64,000 nt of DNA from Streptomyces hokutonensis (GCF_000376565.1 NZ_BARG01000046.1:120064-184063); one strand, 5' to 3'. Shown: positions 8,078 to 16,687, counted from the stretch's first letter. Program-made: numbers and translations. Notes: generated by a model not told the origin, from the sequence alone.

Positions 8078-9249
8078 GCCGACACCTCCTCGCGCGCCAC
8101 GGGCGCCCAGCCGGGGGCGCCGCCGTGCAGCGCCGTGTAATAGGGGTCACCGGGGCCGATCTCGCCGGCCCGTACGGTCGTGTCCGTGAACGCCGACTTG
8201 TACAGCGCGGTGATCAGCTCCAGGCTGGTGCGCCCGTCGGTGCCGCTGCTGCGCGGCCGTTCGCCGGCCCGCATGCTGACGACGAGTTCCCGCAGCTGCT
8301 CCAGGTGCGAACTCGGTACGTCGGGACCGAAGTTCTGCCAGGCGGCGGCCTCGTCGCCCGAGACGTCCGGGGCGGGGGTGATGCGCCAGTTGTCGTTGCT
8401 GTGGCCGTAGAGGTGGGTGAGTTCGACGGTGGCGCGCTCGCAGTCGATGCGGATGCGGCTGACCTCGTCGGGGCTCAGGACGCTGTTGACGACGGTCGCC
8501 ATCGCGCCGTTCGCGAAGCGGACCAGGGCGGTCGAGACGTCCTCGGTCTCCACGTCGTGGACCAGCCGCCCGGCCATGGCCTTGACCTCGCTCCACGGCC
8601 CGAGCAGATCGAGCAGCAGGTCCATCTGGTGGATGCCGTGTCCCATGGCGGGACCGCCGCCCTCGGTCGCCCAGCGTCCGCGCCAGGGCACCGCGTAGTA
8701 GGCGGTGTCGCGGTACCAGGTGGTCTGGCAGTGCGCCACGAGCGGCCGCCCCATGGCCTGCTCGGCGAGCAGCCTGCGCACATGCCGGGTGCCCGAGCCG
8801 AAGCGGTGCTGGAAGACGATCGAGGCGTACGGCCCCCCGTCCTTCCCTTCCTCGTCCTCCACGGCGTCGAAGTCGGCCAGCGTGGGCACCGGCGGCTTCT
8901 CGCACCACACCCAGGCGCCGGCCCGCAGCGCGGCGACGGTCTGCGCGCGGTGCAGGGTGGGCGGGGTGCAGATGGTCACGAGATCGGGCCGCTGTTCCCG
9001 GAGCATCTGCTCCAGGTCGGTGTAGGCGTGCGGGATCCCGGCCTCGGCGCAGAAGGACTCGACCGCGGTGGCATCGATGTCAACGGCCGCGACGACCTCG
9101 GTCTCGCCCGCCTCGGCGAGCCGGGCGAGCGCGGGGAAATGGGAGCCGCGGCCGATGGCACCGGCGCCGACCACGGCTGCCCTGATGCGTCGGCCGGTCA
9201 GCGGCGGCAAGGGCTGGAACGCCCCGGGGTTGGTGGCGGGTGTGGACAT
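8074..9249 (-). CDS. Gfo/Idh/MocA family oxidoreductase
   Basis: A 391-residue NAD(P)-dependent sugar or inositol dehydrogenase. The Rossmann entry is IRAAVVGAGAIGRGSHFPAL (residues 22-41). CEKPP is the conserved lysine motif of the family, and GHGIHQMDLLLDLLG carries the catalytic-type His/Asp segment. Start is ATG 9249 with GGAGGAG upstream, about 14 bases away. The stop overlaps the DUF6807 start (ATGA). It is first gene of the three-gene operon, which has a LacI-type palindrome between promoter region and start. Confidence 0.88.
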   Translation of the reverse strand: MSTPATNPGAFQPLPPLTGRRIRAAVVGAGAIGRGSHFPALARLAEAGETEVVAAVDIDATAVESFCAEAGIPHAYTDLEQMLREQRPDLVTICTPPTLHRAQTVAALRAGAWVWCEKPPVPTLADFDAVEDEEGKDGGPYASIVFQHRFGSGTRHVRRLLAEQAMGRPLVAHCQTTWYRDTAYYAVPWRGRWATEGGGPAMGHGIHQMDLLLDLLGPWSEVKAMAGRLVHDVETEDVSTALVRFANGAMATVVNSVLSPDEVSRIRIDCERATVELTHLYGHSNDNWRITPAPDVSGDEAAAWQNFGPDVPSSHLEQLRELVVSMRAGERPRSSGTDGRTSLELITALYKSAFTDTTVRAGEIGPGDPYYTALHGGAPGWAPVAREEVSA

Positions 9250-9290
9250 GGGCGTGATCAGCACTCCTCCGGAGACAGCGAGCGCGTCCA

Positions 9291-9303
9291 GCAAGCGCTT
9301 TCC
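9291..9303 (-). promoter_or_regulatory. LacI-type operator candidate
   Basis: GCAAGCGCTTTCC contains the perfect core AAGCGCTT (9293-9300), the centre typical of LacI-family operators (GAAAGCGCTTTC type). It lies 42-54 bases upstream of the dehydrogenase ATG. A sugar-responsive repressor encoded elsewhere is the likely binder; no LacI gene is in this window. Confidence 0.5.
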
Positions 9304-9500
9304 TCCGCTGCAACGTATGCGCCGCCCCCGCGCCTGGTCAACACCGCACACCCGGAGTCGCCCGACCGCCCGCGAAACCCCCGTGTCCGGCCTGTCACAC
9401 CGGGACGCTACGCTGCCCCTCACACACACTCGATCACCGTGCGCGGCGTTTTGGTGTGTCCTTTACTCCTCCGCGAGCAGCACTTGGACGCCGTAACTCC

Positions 9501-10376
9501 ATGTCTTGGTTTGAATCCCTCGTCCTCGGACTCGTCCAGGGGCTGACCGAGTTCCTGCCCGTGTCGTCCAGCGCGCATCTCCGGCTGACGGCGGCCTTCT
9601 CCGGCTGGAAGGACCCGGGTGCGGCCTTCACGGCGATCACCCAGCTCGGTACGGAGGCGGCGGTGCTGATCTACTTCCGCCAGGATGTGGGGCGGATTCT
9701 CGCCGCGTGGTTCCGGTCGCTCACGAACAAGGAGATGCGGCGCGACCACGACGCCCAGATGGGCTGGCTGGTGATCGTCGGCTCCATTCCGATCGGCGTG
9801 CTCGGGGTCACGCTCAAGGACCAGATCGAGGGGCCGTTCCGGGATCTGCGGATCACCGCGACCATGCTCATCGTGGTGGGCATCGTCATCGGCGTCGCCG
9901 ACCGCCTCGCGGCCCGCGACGAGACGGGTGGCCGGCACCGGGCACCCAAGCAGCGCAAGACACTGGTGGACCTGAACGCCAAGGACGGCCTGTTGTACGG
10001 CCTCTGCCAGGCGATGGCGCTGGTCCCCGGCGTCTCCCGCTCGGGCGCGACCATCAGCGGCGGCCTGTTCATGGGCTACACCCGTGAGGCGGCGGCCCGT
10101 TACTCCTTCCTCCTCGCCATGCCGGCCGTACTGGCCTCGGGCGCCTTCGAGTTGAAGGACGCGGCCGAGGAGGGACACATCGCGTGGGGGCCGACGATGT
10201 TCGCGACGGTGATCGCGTTCGCGGTCGGATACGCGGTCATCGCCTGGTTCATGAAGTTCATCTCGCACAAGAGCTTCATGCCGTTCGTCTGGTACCGCAT
10301 CGCCCTCGGCATCGTCATCATCGCGCTGGTCACGGCGGGCGCGCTGAGCCCGCACGCGGCGGAGTCGGCGGGCTGA
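9501..10376 (+). CDS. uppP: Undecaprenyl-diphosphatase
   Basis: A 291-residue integral membrane enzyme that dephosphorylates undecaprenyl pyrophosphate, recycling the lipid carrier for peptidoglycan. Both family signatures are present: the E-rich loop GLVQGLTEFLPVSSSAHLRL near the N terminus and the phosphate-binding PGVSRSGATISGG in the middle, with about eight hydrophobic segments. The family can give bacitracin tolerance. Start is ATG 9501 rather than the upstream in-frame candidate, because homology begins there (MSWFESLVLGLVQG). It converges on the next gene with one base between stops. Confidence 0.95.
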   Translation: MSWFESLVLGLVQGLTEFLPVSSSAHLRLTAAFSGWKDPGAAFTAITQLGTEAAVLIYFRQDVGRILAAWFRSLTNKEMRRDHDAQMGWLVIVGSIPIGVLGVTLKDQIEGPFRDLRITATMLIVVGIVIGVADRLAARDETGGRHRAPKQRKTLVDLNAKDGLLYGLCQAMALVPGVSRSGATISGGLFMGYTREAAARYSFLLAMPAVLASGAFELKDAAEEGHIAWGPTMFATVIAFAVGYAVIAWFMKFISHKSFMPFVWYRIALGIVIIALVTAGALSPHAAESAG

Positions 10377-10377
10377 A

Positions 10378-10938
10378 CTACCCCTCGGGCAGGGCGAGGG
10401 CCCAGGGCTCGGGGGCGATCCCGACGCCGTTCGCGACGTAGGCGATCGTGCGGTACCACCCGGCCAGTACGAGGAGTTCGAGCGCCTCGGGCTCGTCGAG
10501 GTGCTCCCGCAGGCCGGACCAGACGGGATCGCTCAGCCGTGCGCCGGCGTCGAGTTCGTCGACGGCCAGGAGCAGCGCGGACTGCCGTGGCGACCAGGCC
10601 GGCTCGTCCGGGGTGCCGGTCGCGGTCAACGCGACCTGTTCCGGGGTGAGTTGGGCGGCTTCGGCGTACGCCGCCACGTGGACGCCCCACTCGTAGGCGC
10701 AGCCGGCGCGGGCACAGACGCGGGCGATCACGAGTTCGCGGTCGGCGGTGCCCAGACGGCCGTGGACGAGGAGTCCGGCGCCCAACGCCCGCATGCGGGA
10801 GGCGAGTTCGGGGTGACGTTCGAGGACCTTGAAGAGCATGAGGGGTTCGTGGGCGACACCGGGCGGCATCCAGCGGCGCAGGGCGCGGTCGGTGTCGGGG
10901 GTGTAGGGCGGGGTGACTCCTTCGATGCGCTGCTTCAT
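10378..10938 (-). CDS. Carboxymuconolactone decarboxylase family protein (AhpD-like fold)
   Basis: A 186-residue protein of the CMD/AhpD family. It shows LFKVLERHPELASRMRALGAGLLVHG, RELVIARVCARAGCAYEWGVH with the single conserved Cys and the E-x2-H pair, and a C-terminal LLVLAGWYRTIAYVANGVG helix. The CxxC of true AhpD is reduced to one Cys, as in the gamma-CMD branch. ATG 10938 is annotated; GTG 10944 is possible. It is divergent from an HxlR regulator over a perfect 13-bp inverted repeat covering its own translation start region, so it is very probably that regulator's target. Redox or quinone handling is an inference. Confidence 0.82.
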   Translation of the reverse strand: MKQRIEGVTPPYTPDTDRALRRWMPPGVAHEPLMLFKVLERHPELASRMRALGAGLLVHGRLGTADRELVIARVCARAGCAYEWGVHVAAYAEAAQLTPEQVALTATGTPDEPAWSPRQSALLLAVDELDAGARLSDPVWSGLREHLDEPEALELLVLAGWYRTIAYVANGVGIAPEPWALALPEG

Positions 10939-10946
10939 GTCCACCG

Positions 10947-10979
10947 ACTCTTGCGCTTCTGAAATCGAAGCGCAAGAGT
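10947..10979. promoter_or_regulatory. Perfect 13-bp inverted repeat operator between CMD gene and HxlR gene
   Basis: ACTCTTGCGCTTC (10947-10959) and GAAGCGCAAGAGT (10967-10979) are exact reverse complements around a 7-base centre. The pair starts 8 bases before the CMD ATG and lies 40 bases before the HxlR TTG. Size and position fit a dimeric winged-helix operator that blocks the CMD gene and tunes the regulator. Confidence 0.65.
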
Positions 10980-11018
10980 GAGTCGGGAGATCGCCACGAG
11001 TCGTACGGGGAGGTCCTG

Positions 11019-11366
11019 TTGGAACCGACTCCGCTGCCTGGTCGCCCCGTGCGCGGGTCGGACACCGGGCGTCCCGTCATGGCCGCGCTCGATCTCCTCG
11101 GCCGCCGCTGGACCCTCCGCGTGATCTGGGAACTCCACCGGCAGGGCACCCCGATCGGCTTCCGCGAACTGCGCCGCCGCTGCGACGACATGTCCTCCAG
11201 CGTCCTCTCCACCCGCCTCACGGAGCTGCGCGAGGCGGACATCGCGGAACAGACGCCCGACGGGGCCTGGCAGTTGACCCCGCTCGGCACGGACCTGGTG
11301 ACGGCGATGGCGCCGTTGCTGGACTGGTCGCGGGTGTGGGCCGAGCGGCGAGAGAGGGCCGACTAA
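11019..11366 (+). CDS. HxlR-family transcriptional regulator
   Basis: A 115-residue single-domain winged-helix protein: LDLLGRRWTLRVIWELHRQG, FRELRRRCDDMSSSVLSTRLTELREADI (recognition helix) and the wing TPDGAWQLTPLGTDLV. It starts at TTG 11019 behind a strong GGGGAGG. One cysteine sits at the start of the recognition region, RRRCDDMSSS; redox control is possible but unproven. Its stop codon overlaps the ATG of the following DUF1877 gene (TAATG). Confidence 0.85.
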   Translation: MEPTPLPGRPVRGSDTGRPVMAALDLLGRRWTLRVIWELHRQGTPIGFRELRRRCDDMSSSVLSTRLTELREADIAEQTPDGAWQLTPLGTDLVTAMAPLLDWSRVWAERRERAD

Positions 11367-11884
11367 TGCCGCTGACCCAGCAGTTCGCCCGTGTGACGTC
11401 CGAGTACCTCGACCGCTGCCGCGCTTCGGCGCTCGCCGCGTCCGACGCGTCTCCGGGCTGGGACCCGCCGGACGCCTGCCTGCTCGACACGGACTGGGCG
11501 ATATGGGGCCTCATCCATTACTGCCGCTCGACCGGCGCCGACCCGCAGGTGATCGCGCTGCTCGACCGCGCCGTCACGGGCGACCCCGACGGGGATGTGG
11601 ATTTCCTGAACCACGAGAAGATCTACGACGGTTTCGGCCACCCGCCCCGCCTGCTCACCCCGACCGCCGTCACCGACATCGCCGCCGCGCTGGACCGCGT
11701 CCGACTCGACGACCTCCTCTCGGAGTTGCCGACGTCAACCGAAGAGGCGGCCACCGCCTGCGGGTTCGGTGCCGGGTTCGACGGCGACGTGCGGGGCCAT
11801 CTGACCGAACACTTCGTCGCCATGCGGGAGTTCTACCGAGCTGCCGCACACCACGCGCAGTGCGTCGTCACCTGGGTCGACTGA
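11366..11884 (+). CDS. DUF1877 (YfbM-like) family protein
   Basis: A 172-residue protein with the DUF1877 layout: LDTDWAIWGLIHYC near residue 45, DFLNHEKIYDGFGHPPRLLTPTAV and a C-terminal LTEHFVAMREFYRAAAHHAQCVVTWVD. The family has no established activity. It overlaps the HxlR stop by one base (TAATG), so its translation is coupled to the regulator. The frame is open ten codons further upstream, but that extension lies inside the regulator gene and is ignored. Confidence 0.8.
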   Translation: MPLTQQFARVTSEYLDRCRASALAASDASPGWDPPDACLLDTDWAIWGLIHYCRSTGADPQVIALLDRAVTGDPDGDVDFLNHEKIYDGFGHPPRLLTPTAVTDIAAALDRVRLDDLLSELPTSTEEAATACGFGAGFDGDVRGHLTEHFVAMREFYRAAAHHAQCVVTWVD

Positions 11885-11960
11885 ACGCCCGCACCGCGCC
11901 CGTGACCAACCCCATACGGTCTGAGTAGCCGTCCGGTAGCGCAGTGTCAGTCCTTGCCCC

Positions 11961-11973
11961 TAGGCTGTTGCGC
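11961..11973 (+). promoter_or_regulatory. Leaderless-type -10 element
   Basis: TAGGCT (11961-11966) followed by seven bases and then ATG 11974, with no Shine-Dalgarno sequence. This is the same geometry as at 3780 and 5905. Confidence 0.5.
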
Positions 11974-12153
11974 ATGTCCCCCGATTCCGTGACCCCTGGT
12001 TCCGTGCGGTCTGCTTACGAGGTGAACGAGCAGATCCGGGCTCTCTGGCTGCGCGCGGGCGGATCGCTCTCCACTCAAGAGCGGGAGGAATACGAGCTGT
12101 TGGTGGTCGAGTGGGCCGCGGCGATACGCGACGAGGTCATCGAGGCCGCCTGA
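11974..12153 (+). CDS. Small conserved actinomycete protein, unknown function
   Basis: A 59-residue protein (MSPDSVTPGSVRSAYEVNEQ...) with a helical body, IRALWLRAGGSLSTQEREEYELLVVEWAAAI, acidic and without membrane segments. It resembles short conserved Streptomyces hypotheticals from memory. The ATG at 11974 is chosen over one ten codons upstream because a leaderless -10 lies immediately before it. No function can be given. Confidence 0.65.
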   Translation: MSPDSVTPGSVRSAYEVNEQIRALWLRAGGSLSTQEREEYELLVVEWAAAIRDEVIEAA

Positions 12154-12183
12154 GCGGTGGGCGGCCACACCCGATCGCGAACC

Positions 12184-12924
12184 TCACCGTCCGCCCGACA
12201 CCCGCAGCACCGTACCCGTCGTGTACGACGCGTCCGGTGACATCAGCCAGGCGATGGCCGCGGCGATCTCCTCTGGCTGCCCGGGGCGGCGCAGCGGAAT
12301 CGACGCAGACACGCGTTGCGCGCGGTCCGGGTCGCCCATTCTCGCGTGGATCTCGGTGTCGACGATGCCGGGCGCGACCGCGTTGACGCGGATGCCGTCG
12401 GGGCCGAGTTCCTTGGCCAGGCCCAGGGTGAGGGTGTCGACGGCGGCCTTCGTCGCGGCGTAGTGGACGTAGTCCCCGGGGCTGCCGAGCGTGGCGGCGG
12501 ACGACGACACGTTCACGATCACGCCGTTGCCCCGGGCCGTCATGGTCTGCGCGGCGCGGCGTGAACACAGCAGTGTGCCCAGCAGGTTGACCTCGACGAC
12601 CCGGCGCAGGTCCGCGGTGTCGACGTCTGCGAGCCGGCCGAACGGTCCGGTCACCCCGGCGTTGTTCACCAGCCCGGTGACCGGCCCGAGTTGTCGCTCC
12701 GCCGAGGTGAACAGCCGCTCCACGTCCGCCTCCACGGAGGTGTCCGCGCCGACGCACACGGCCCGTACCCCGGACTGCCTTGCCCTGTCCGCCACTTGCT
12801 CGGCCGCCTTCGCGTCCCGGAGGTATCCCACGACCACGTCGTGTCCGTCCTCCGCGAGCCGCAGACAGGTCGCGGCGCCGATCCCCCGGCTGCCTCCCGT
12901 GACGACCGTGACGAGACGCTTCAC
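12184..12924 (-). CDS. Short-chain dehydrogenase/reductase
   Basis: A 246-residue classical SDR. It shows TGGSRGIGAAT (cofactor loop, residues 9-19), NNAG in LVNNAGVTGPFG, the catalytic Ser in NVSSSAATLG, YxxxK in YVHYAATKAAV, and PGIVDTEIHARMG after the active site. The Asp/Arg choice after strand 2 (VGYLRDAKAA) hints at NADP(H). Start is GTG 12924, behind GGAGGGGG at good spacing. Length and motifs are FabG-like, but the in vivo substrate is unknown; it stands alone. Confidence 0.88.
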   Translation of the reverse strand: MKRLVTVVTGGSRGIGAATCLRLAEDGHDVVVGYLRDAKAAEQVADRARQSGVRAVCVGADTSVEADVERLFTSAERQLGPVTGLVNNAGVTGPFGRLADVDTADLRRVVEVNLLGTLLCSRRAAQTMTARGNGVIVNVSSSAATLGSPGDYVHYAATKAAVDTLTLGLAKELGPDGIRVNAVAPGIVDTEIHARMGDPDRAQRVSASIPLRRPGQPEEIAAAIAWLMSPDASYTTGTVLRVSGGR

Positions 12925-13083
12925 GCATACCCCCTCCAGGCTTCCCCTCAAGCTTCCCTGCATGGGAGAAGCCGACCGCGCTCGCCCTCGAAAGCGCACG
13001 CCTGTCCGAACACCACCGAATGTTCCCCACGTTGTCCCCCCGTACCCCTTGGCTCGGCACACGGAGTGACCAACACTTGGCCG

Positions 13084-13575
13084 ATGACGCAGCGTGTGGA
13101 ACTGGCGATCGTGATGGACCGGCTGGCCGTGGACGAACTGATCACCGAGTACGCGGTGGCGGTGGACGACGGCGACTGGGAGGCGTACCGGAAACTGTTC
13201 GCGCCGAACGGACGGGCCGACTACCGGTCCGCCGGAGGCATCGAGGGGAACGCGGAGGAGATCGCCGGGTGGCTCGCCGAGAGCATGCGGCTGTTCCCGA
13301 TGCGGCAGCATCTGATCGTGAACCGGCGCATCCGTTTCGGCGCCCTGGACCAGAACACCGACGACACCGCGCGCGTCCAGGCCGACTACGTGAATCCGAT
13401 GCGCTTCGCCAAGGAGGACGCCGACGACACGTCCACCGCGCCGGACTTCGTGTGCGGCGGGCGCTATCAGTTCGGGCTGTTGCGGACGTACGACGGCTGG
13501 CGGCTGACCGAGGTCGTCGTGGCGGAGAAGTGGCGGCGCCTTCCCGAGCGGCGCCCGGAGGCCGTGATCAACTGA
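13084..13575 (+). CDS. SnoaL-like / NTF2-fold protein
   Basis: A 163-residue alpha+beta barrel protein. The opening LAVDELITEYAVAVDDGDWEAYRKLFAPNGRADY is the usual start of SnoaL-like polyketide cyclase, steroid isomerase and dioxygenase beta-like proteins. It continues with HLIVNRRIRFGA and ends WRLTEVVVAEKWRR. Catalytic assignment within the fold is not possible from sequence. ATG 13084 begins the homology. Confidence 0.75.
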   Translation: MTQRVELAIVMDRLAVDELITEYAVAVDDGDWEAYRKLFAPNGRADYRSAGGIEGNAEEIAGWLAESMRLFPMRQHLIVNRRIRFGALDQNTDDTARVQADYVNPMRFAKEDADDTSTAPDFVCGGRYQFGLLRTYDGWRLTEVVVAEKWRRLPERRPEAVIN

Positions 13576-13672
13576 GTCGATGGGGTCGATCGAGGTGACT
13601 GGCGCGACGTCCTCTGTGCGAGATCGTCCGTGGCGCGCACACTGGAGCGATCAGCGGGTAGGGAGGTGCCGT

Positions 13673-15247
13673 ATGAAGACCTTCGGCGACTGGCTCGCCT
13701 CCCCATGGCGGCGTTCGCTGCTCGCAGCGCTCGCGGGAGCGCTGCCCGTGTTCGCGTTCCCTGCGCCGTCGTGGTGGTGGTTCGCCTACGTCGCGCTGGT
13801 CCCCTGGATCCTGCTGACCCGCTCGGCACCGACCCCACGCCGGGCGGTCTACGACGGCTGGTTCGGCGGGCTCGGGTTCATGCTGGCCGTGCACAGCTGG
13901 CTGGTGCCGAGCCTGAGCGTGTTCATCGTGGTCATCGCGGGGCTGCTGGGCGTGCTGTGGGCACCGTGGGGCTGGCTGGTGCGCCGCTTCCTGGGCGGCG
14001 TGCCGACGCCTCGGCGGGGCGCCGCCGCGCTGCTGGTCCTGCCCTCGGGCTGGCTGATGGTCGAACTGGTGCGGTCCTGGCAGGGGTTGGGCGGCCCCTG
14101 GGGTCTGCTCGGCTCCACCCAGTGGCAGGTGGAACCGGCGTTGCGGCTCGCCTCGGTCGGCGGGGTGTGGCTGCTGAGCTTCCTGGTGGTGGCCGTGAAT
14201 GTGGCGGTCGCCGTGCTGGTCGCGGTCCGCGAGGTGCGGGTTCCGGCGGTCGCCGGGCTCGTCGCCACCGCCGCGGTGACCTCGGCGGCCTGGGTGTGGT
14301 CGCCGCGCCCCGACATCGACGGCCGGGTGCGGATCGCCGTCGTACAGCCCGGGATCATCGACGGCGACGCGAGCGGCGAGCGGCGCTTCGACCGCGAGGA
14401 GCAGCTGACCCGCCAACTCGCCGGTCAGCACGTCGACCTGATCGCCTGGGGCGAGAGCAGCGTCGGCTTCGACCTCGGCAAGCGGCCCGATCTCGCCCGC
14501 CGTATCGCCGCTCTCTCCAAGGAGACCGGCGCCGACATCCTGGTCAATGTGGACGCCGAGCGCTCCGACAAGCCCGGCATCTACAAGAGCTCGGTCCTGG
14601 TCGGCCCGAAAGGGCTCACCGGAGATCGCTACGACAAGATGCGGCTGGTCCCCTTCGGGGAGTACATCCCGTTCCGCTCGCTGCTCGGCTGGGCCACCTC
14701 CGTCGGCAAGGCGGCGGGTGTCGACCGCAGGCACGGCACCGAGCAGGTCGTCATGAACGTGGGGCACGGGCTGCGCATCGGCCCGCTGATCTGCTTCGAG
14801 ACCGCGTTCCCCGACATGAGCCGCCATCTCGCCCAGGACGGCGCCGACGTCCTCCTCGCCCAGTCGTCGACGTCCTCGTTCCAGAGCAGCTGGGCCCCCG
14901 AACAGCACGCCACGCTCGGCGCCCTGCGCGCCGCCGAGACCGGCCGCCCGATGGTCCACGCCACCCTGACCGGCGTCTCCGCCGTCTACGGCCCGAGCGG
15001 CGAACGGATCGGCCCCTGGCTCGGCACGGACTCGGACACGACTCAGGTCTACGACGTCCCGCTCGCCCACGGCATCACGCCGTACGTCCGCTACGGCGCC
15101 TGGCCGGTGGGCCTGGCCCTGCTGGTGCTCGCGGCCATGTGCGCCGGTGAGGGCGCGACGGCGTTCAGGCTGCGGCGGACCGCTCCACGACCGCTCGTAC
15201 CACCCGCTCGCACAGCTCATGAGTCGCCAGCGCGTCCCGGGCGCTGA
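13673..15247 (+). CDS. lnt: Apolipoprotein N-acyltransferase
   Basis: A 524-residue membrane enzyme that adds the third acyl chain to the N-terminal cysteine of lipoproteins. The N-terminal half has about six membrane segments (WWFAYVALVPWILL, SLSVFIVVIAGLLGVLWAPWGW and others). The nitrilase-type domain follows, with the E-K-C triad visible: Glu261 in AWGESSV, Lys322 in RYDKMRLVPFGEY and Cys374 in LICFETAFP. ATG 13673 follows GGGAGG. The last 83 bases overlap the convergent oxidoreductase gene, encoding a basic cytoplasmic tail. Lipoproteins it could modify are encoded nearby (16809, 18743, 24702). Confidence 0.93.
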   Translation: MKTFGDWLASPWRRSLLAALAGALPVFAFPAPSWWWFAYVALVPWILLTRSAPTPRRAVYDGWFGGLGFMLAVHSWLVPSLSVFIVVIAGLLGVLWAPWGWLVRRFLGGVPTPRRGAAALLVLPSGWLMVELVRSWQGLGGPWGLLGSTQWQVEPALRLASVGGVWLLSFLVVAVNVAVAVLVAVREVRVPAVAGLVATAAVTSAAWVWSPRPDIDGRVRIAVVQPGIIDGDASGERRFDREEQLTRQLAGQHVDLIAWGESSVGFDLGKRPDLARRIAALSKETGADILVNVDAERSDKPGIYKSSVLVGPKGLTGDRYDKMRLVPFGEYIPFRSLLGWATSVGKAAGVDRRHGTEQVVMNVGHGLRIGPLICFETAFPDMSRHLAQDGADVLLAQSSTSSFQSSWAPEQHATLGALRAAETGRPMVHATLTGVSAVYGPSGERIGPWLGTDSDTTQVYDVPLAHGITPYVRYGAWPVGLALLVLAAMCAGEGATAFRLRRTAPRPLVPPARTAHESPARPGR

Positions 15248-16076
15248 GCACCTTCCCGGCCCGTACGGCGTCCAGGAAGGCGAGTACGGCCTGCTCGATG
15301 CCGCGCTGCCTGGCCACCGGGACCCAGTCCCCGCGGCGCCGTACGGTCGGCTGGCCCTTGTGGTCGACGACCTCGGCGAGGTTGACGACCTGGCGCTTGG
15401 TGTCCTGGCCCGAGACCTCCAGGATCTCCTCCACCGAGCCGCTGAGCCGGTTCATCACCCCGAGCGCGGTGAAGCCGTCGCCGGAGAGCTGGAGCACGAG
15501 GTGGTGCAGCAGTCCGCCCTGGGTGCGGGCGCGCACCGTCACGTCGTCGACCGGCCCGGGCACCAGGAACCGCAGGGTGTCCACGATGTGGATGAAGTCG
15601 TCCAGGATCATCGCGCGGGGCTCCTCCGGGAGCCCGATCCGGTTCTTCTGCATGAGGATCAGTTCGCGCGGATGGTCGGCGCACTGCGCGTACCCGGGGG
15701 CGTAGCGGCGGTTGAAGCCGACCGCGAGCGACACGTTCCGCTCCTCCGCGAGCCGCACCAGGCGCTCGGAGTCGGCGAGTTGGTAGGCGAGCGGCTTGTC
15801 GACGTACGTCGGTACGCCCGCCGCCAGGAGCCTGGTGACGATCTCGGGGTGCGCGGTGGTGGGCGCGTGCACGAACGCGGCGTCGAGGTCCTGTGCGAGG
15901 AGTGCGTCGAGGTCCGTGTGGCGCCGGTCCGCCGGCAGGTGAAGGCTGTCGGCGACGCGGGTGAGCGTGGCGGGGGTGCGGGTCTCCAGATGCAGTTCGA
16001 CGCCGGGCAGGGCACCGAGAACCGGCAGGTAGGCCTTCTGCGCGATGTCACCGAGTCCGATGCAGCCGACCTTCAC
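15165..16076 (-). CDS. Gfo/Idh/MocA family oxidoreductase
   Basis: A 303-residue NAD(P)-binding dehydrogenase, somewhat short for the family. It shows the glycine loop KVGCIGLGDIAQKAYLPVL (residues 2-20), DKPLAYQ with the conserved lysine, and GFNRRYAPGY. The His/Asp segment is FIHIVDTLRFLVPG. Start is GTG 16076 behind GGGAGG. It converges with lnt and overlaps it by 83 bases. The substrate is unknown; this is a different subfamily from the copy at 8074. Confidence 0.85.
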   Translation of the reverse strand: MKVGCIGLGDIAQKAYLPVLGALPGVELHLETRTPATLTRVADSLHLPADRRHTDLDALLAQDLDAAFVHAPTTAHPEIVTRLLAAGVPTYVDKPLAYQLADSERLVRLAEERNVSLAVGFNRRYAPGYAQCADHPRELILMQKNRIGLPEEPRAMILDDFIHIVDTLRFLVPGPVDDVTVRARTQGGLLHHLVLQLSGDGFTALGVMNRLSGSVEEILEVSGQDTKRQVVNLAEVVDHKGQPTVRRRGDWVPVARQRGIEQAVLAFLDAVRAGKVLSARDALATHELCERVVRAVVERSAAA

Positions 16077-16174
16077 GGAGCCTCCCTGGCGCTCGCCCAG
16101 CGGTACGTTCCCGGAAGCATACGGCGGGGCGATATCCGGTGGTGCGGGCGGACCGGGCGCGCGAGGATGCGGGC

Positions 16175-16687
16175 ATGACGATCGAGCGCAGTGAACCTTC
16201 GACCACCGCCGACGAACGAACCATGCTGGAGGGCTGGCTGAACTACCACCGGAACACCCTCGCCTGGAAATGCAAGGGCCTGACCGACGAACAGCTGAGG
16301 GCCACGTCCGTGGAGCCCTCCACGCTGTCGCTCATGGGCCTGGTGCGGCACATGGCGGAGGTGGAGCGGGGCTGGTTCCGCAAGGTCATGGCCGACGAGC
16401 AGGCGGATCCGATCTACTACACCGAAGAGGACCCGGACGGCGATTTCCACACCTCCGGGACGGACACCTGGGCGGAGGCCCACGCGACCTGGCGGGCCGA
16501 GATCGCGGCGGCGGACGCGATCGCGGCCCGGTTCGCCCTCGACGACCACTCCCTCGGCAAGCACCGGCGCACCGGCGAGCGCTTCAACCTGCGCTGGATC
16601 TACACCCACATGATCGAGGAGTACGCGCGGCACAACGGTCACGCCGATCTGCTCCGGGAGCGGATCGACGGCAGCACCGGCGACTGA
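16175..16687 (+). CDS. DinB family protein (DUF664)
   Basis: A 170-residue four-helix-bundle protein of the DinB/mycothiol-dependent superfamily. Candidate metal ligands are in GLVRHMAEVERGWFRKVM and in the last helix WIYTHMIEEYARHNGHADLLRERIDG. The motif NYHRNTLAWKCKGLTDEQLR is typical of the actinobacterial DUF664 branch. Members are thiol transferases or unknown; the specific reaction is not assignable. Confidence 0.85.
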   Translation: MTIERSEPSTTADERTMLEGWLNYHRNTLAWKCKGLTDEQLRATSVEPSTLSLMGLVRHMAEVERGWFRKVMADEQADPIYYTEEDPDGDFHTSGTDTWAEAHATWRAEIAAADAIAARFALDDHSLGKHRRTGERFNLRWIYTHMIEEYARHNGHADLLRERIDGSTGD

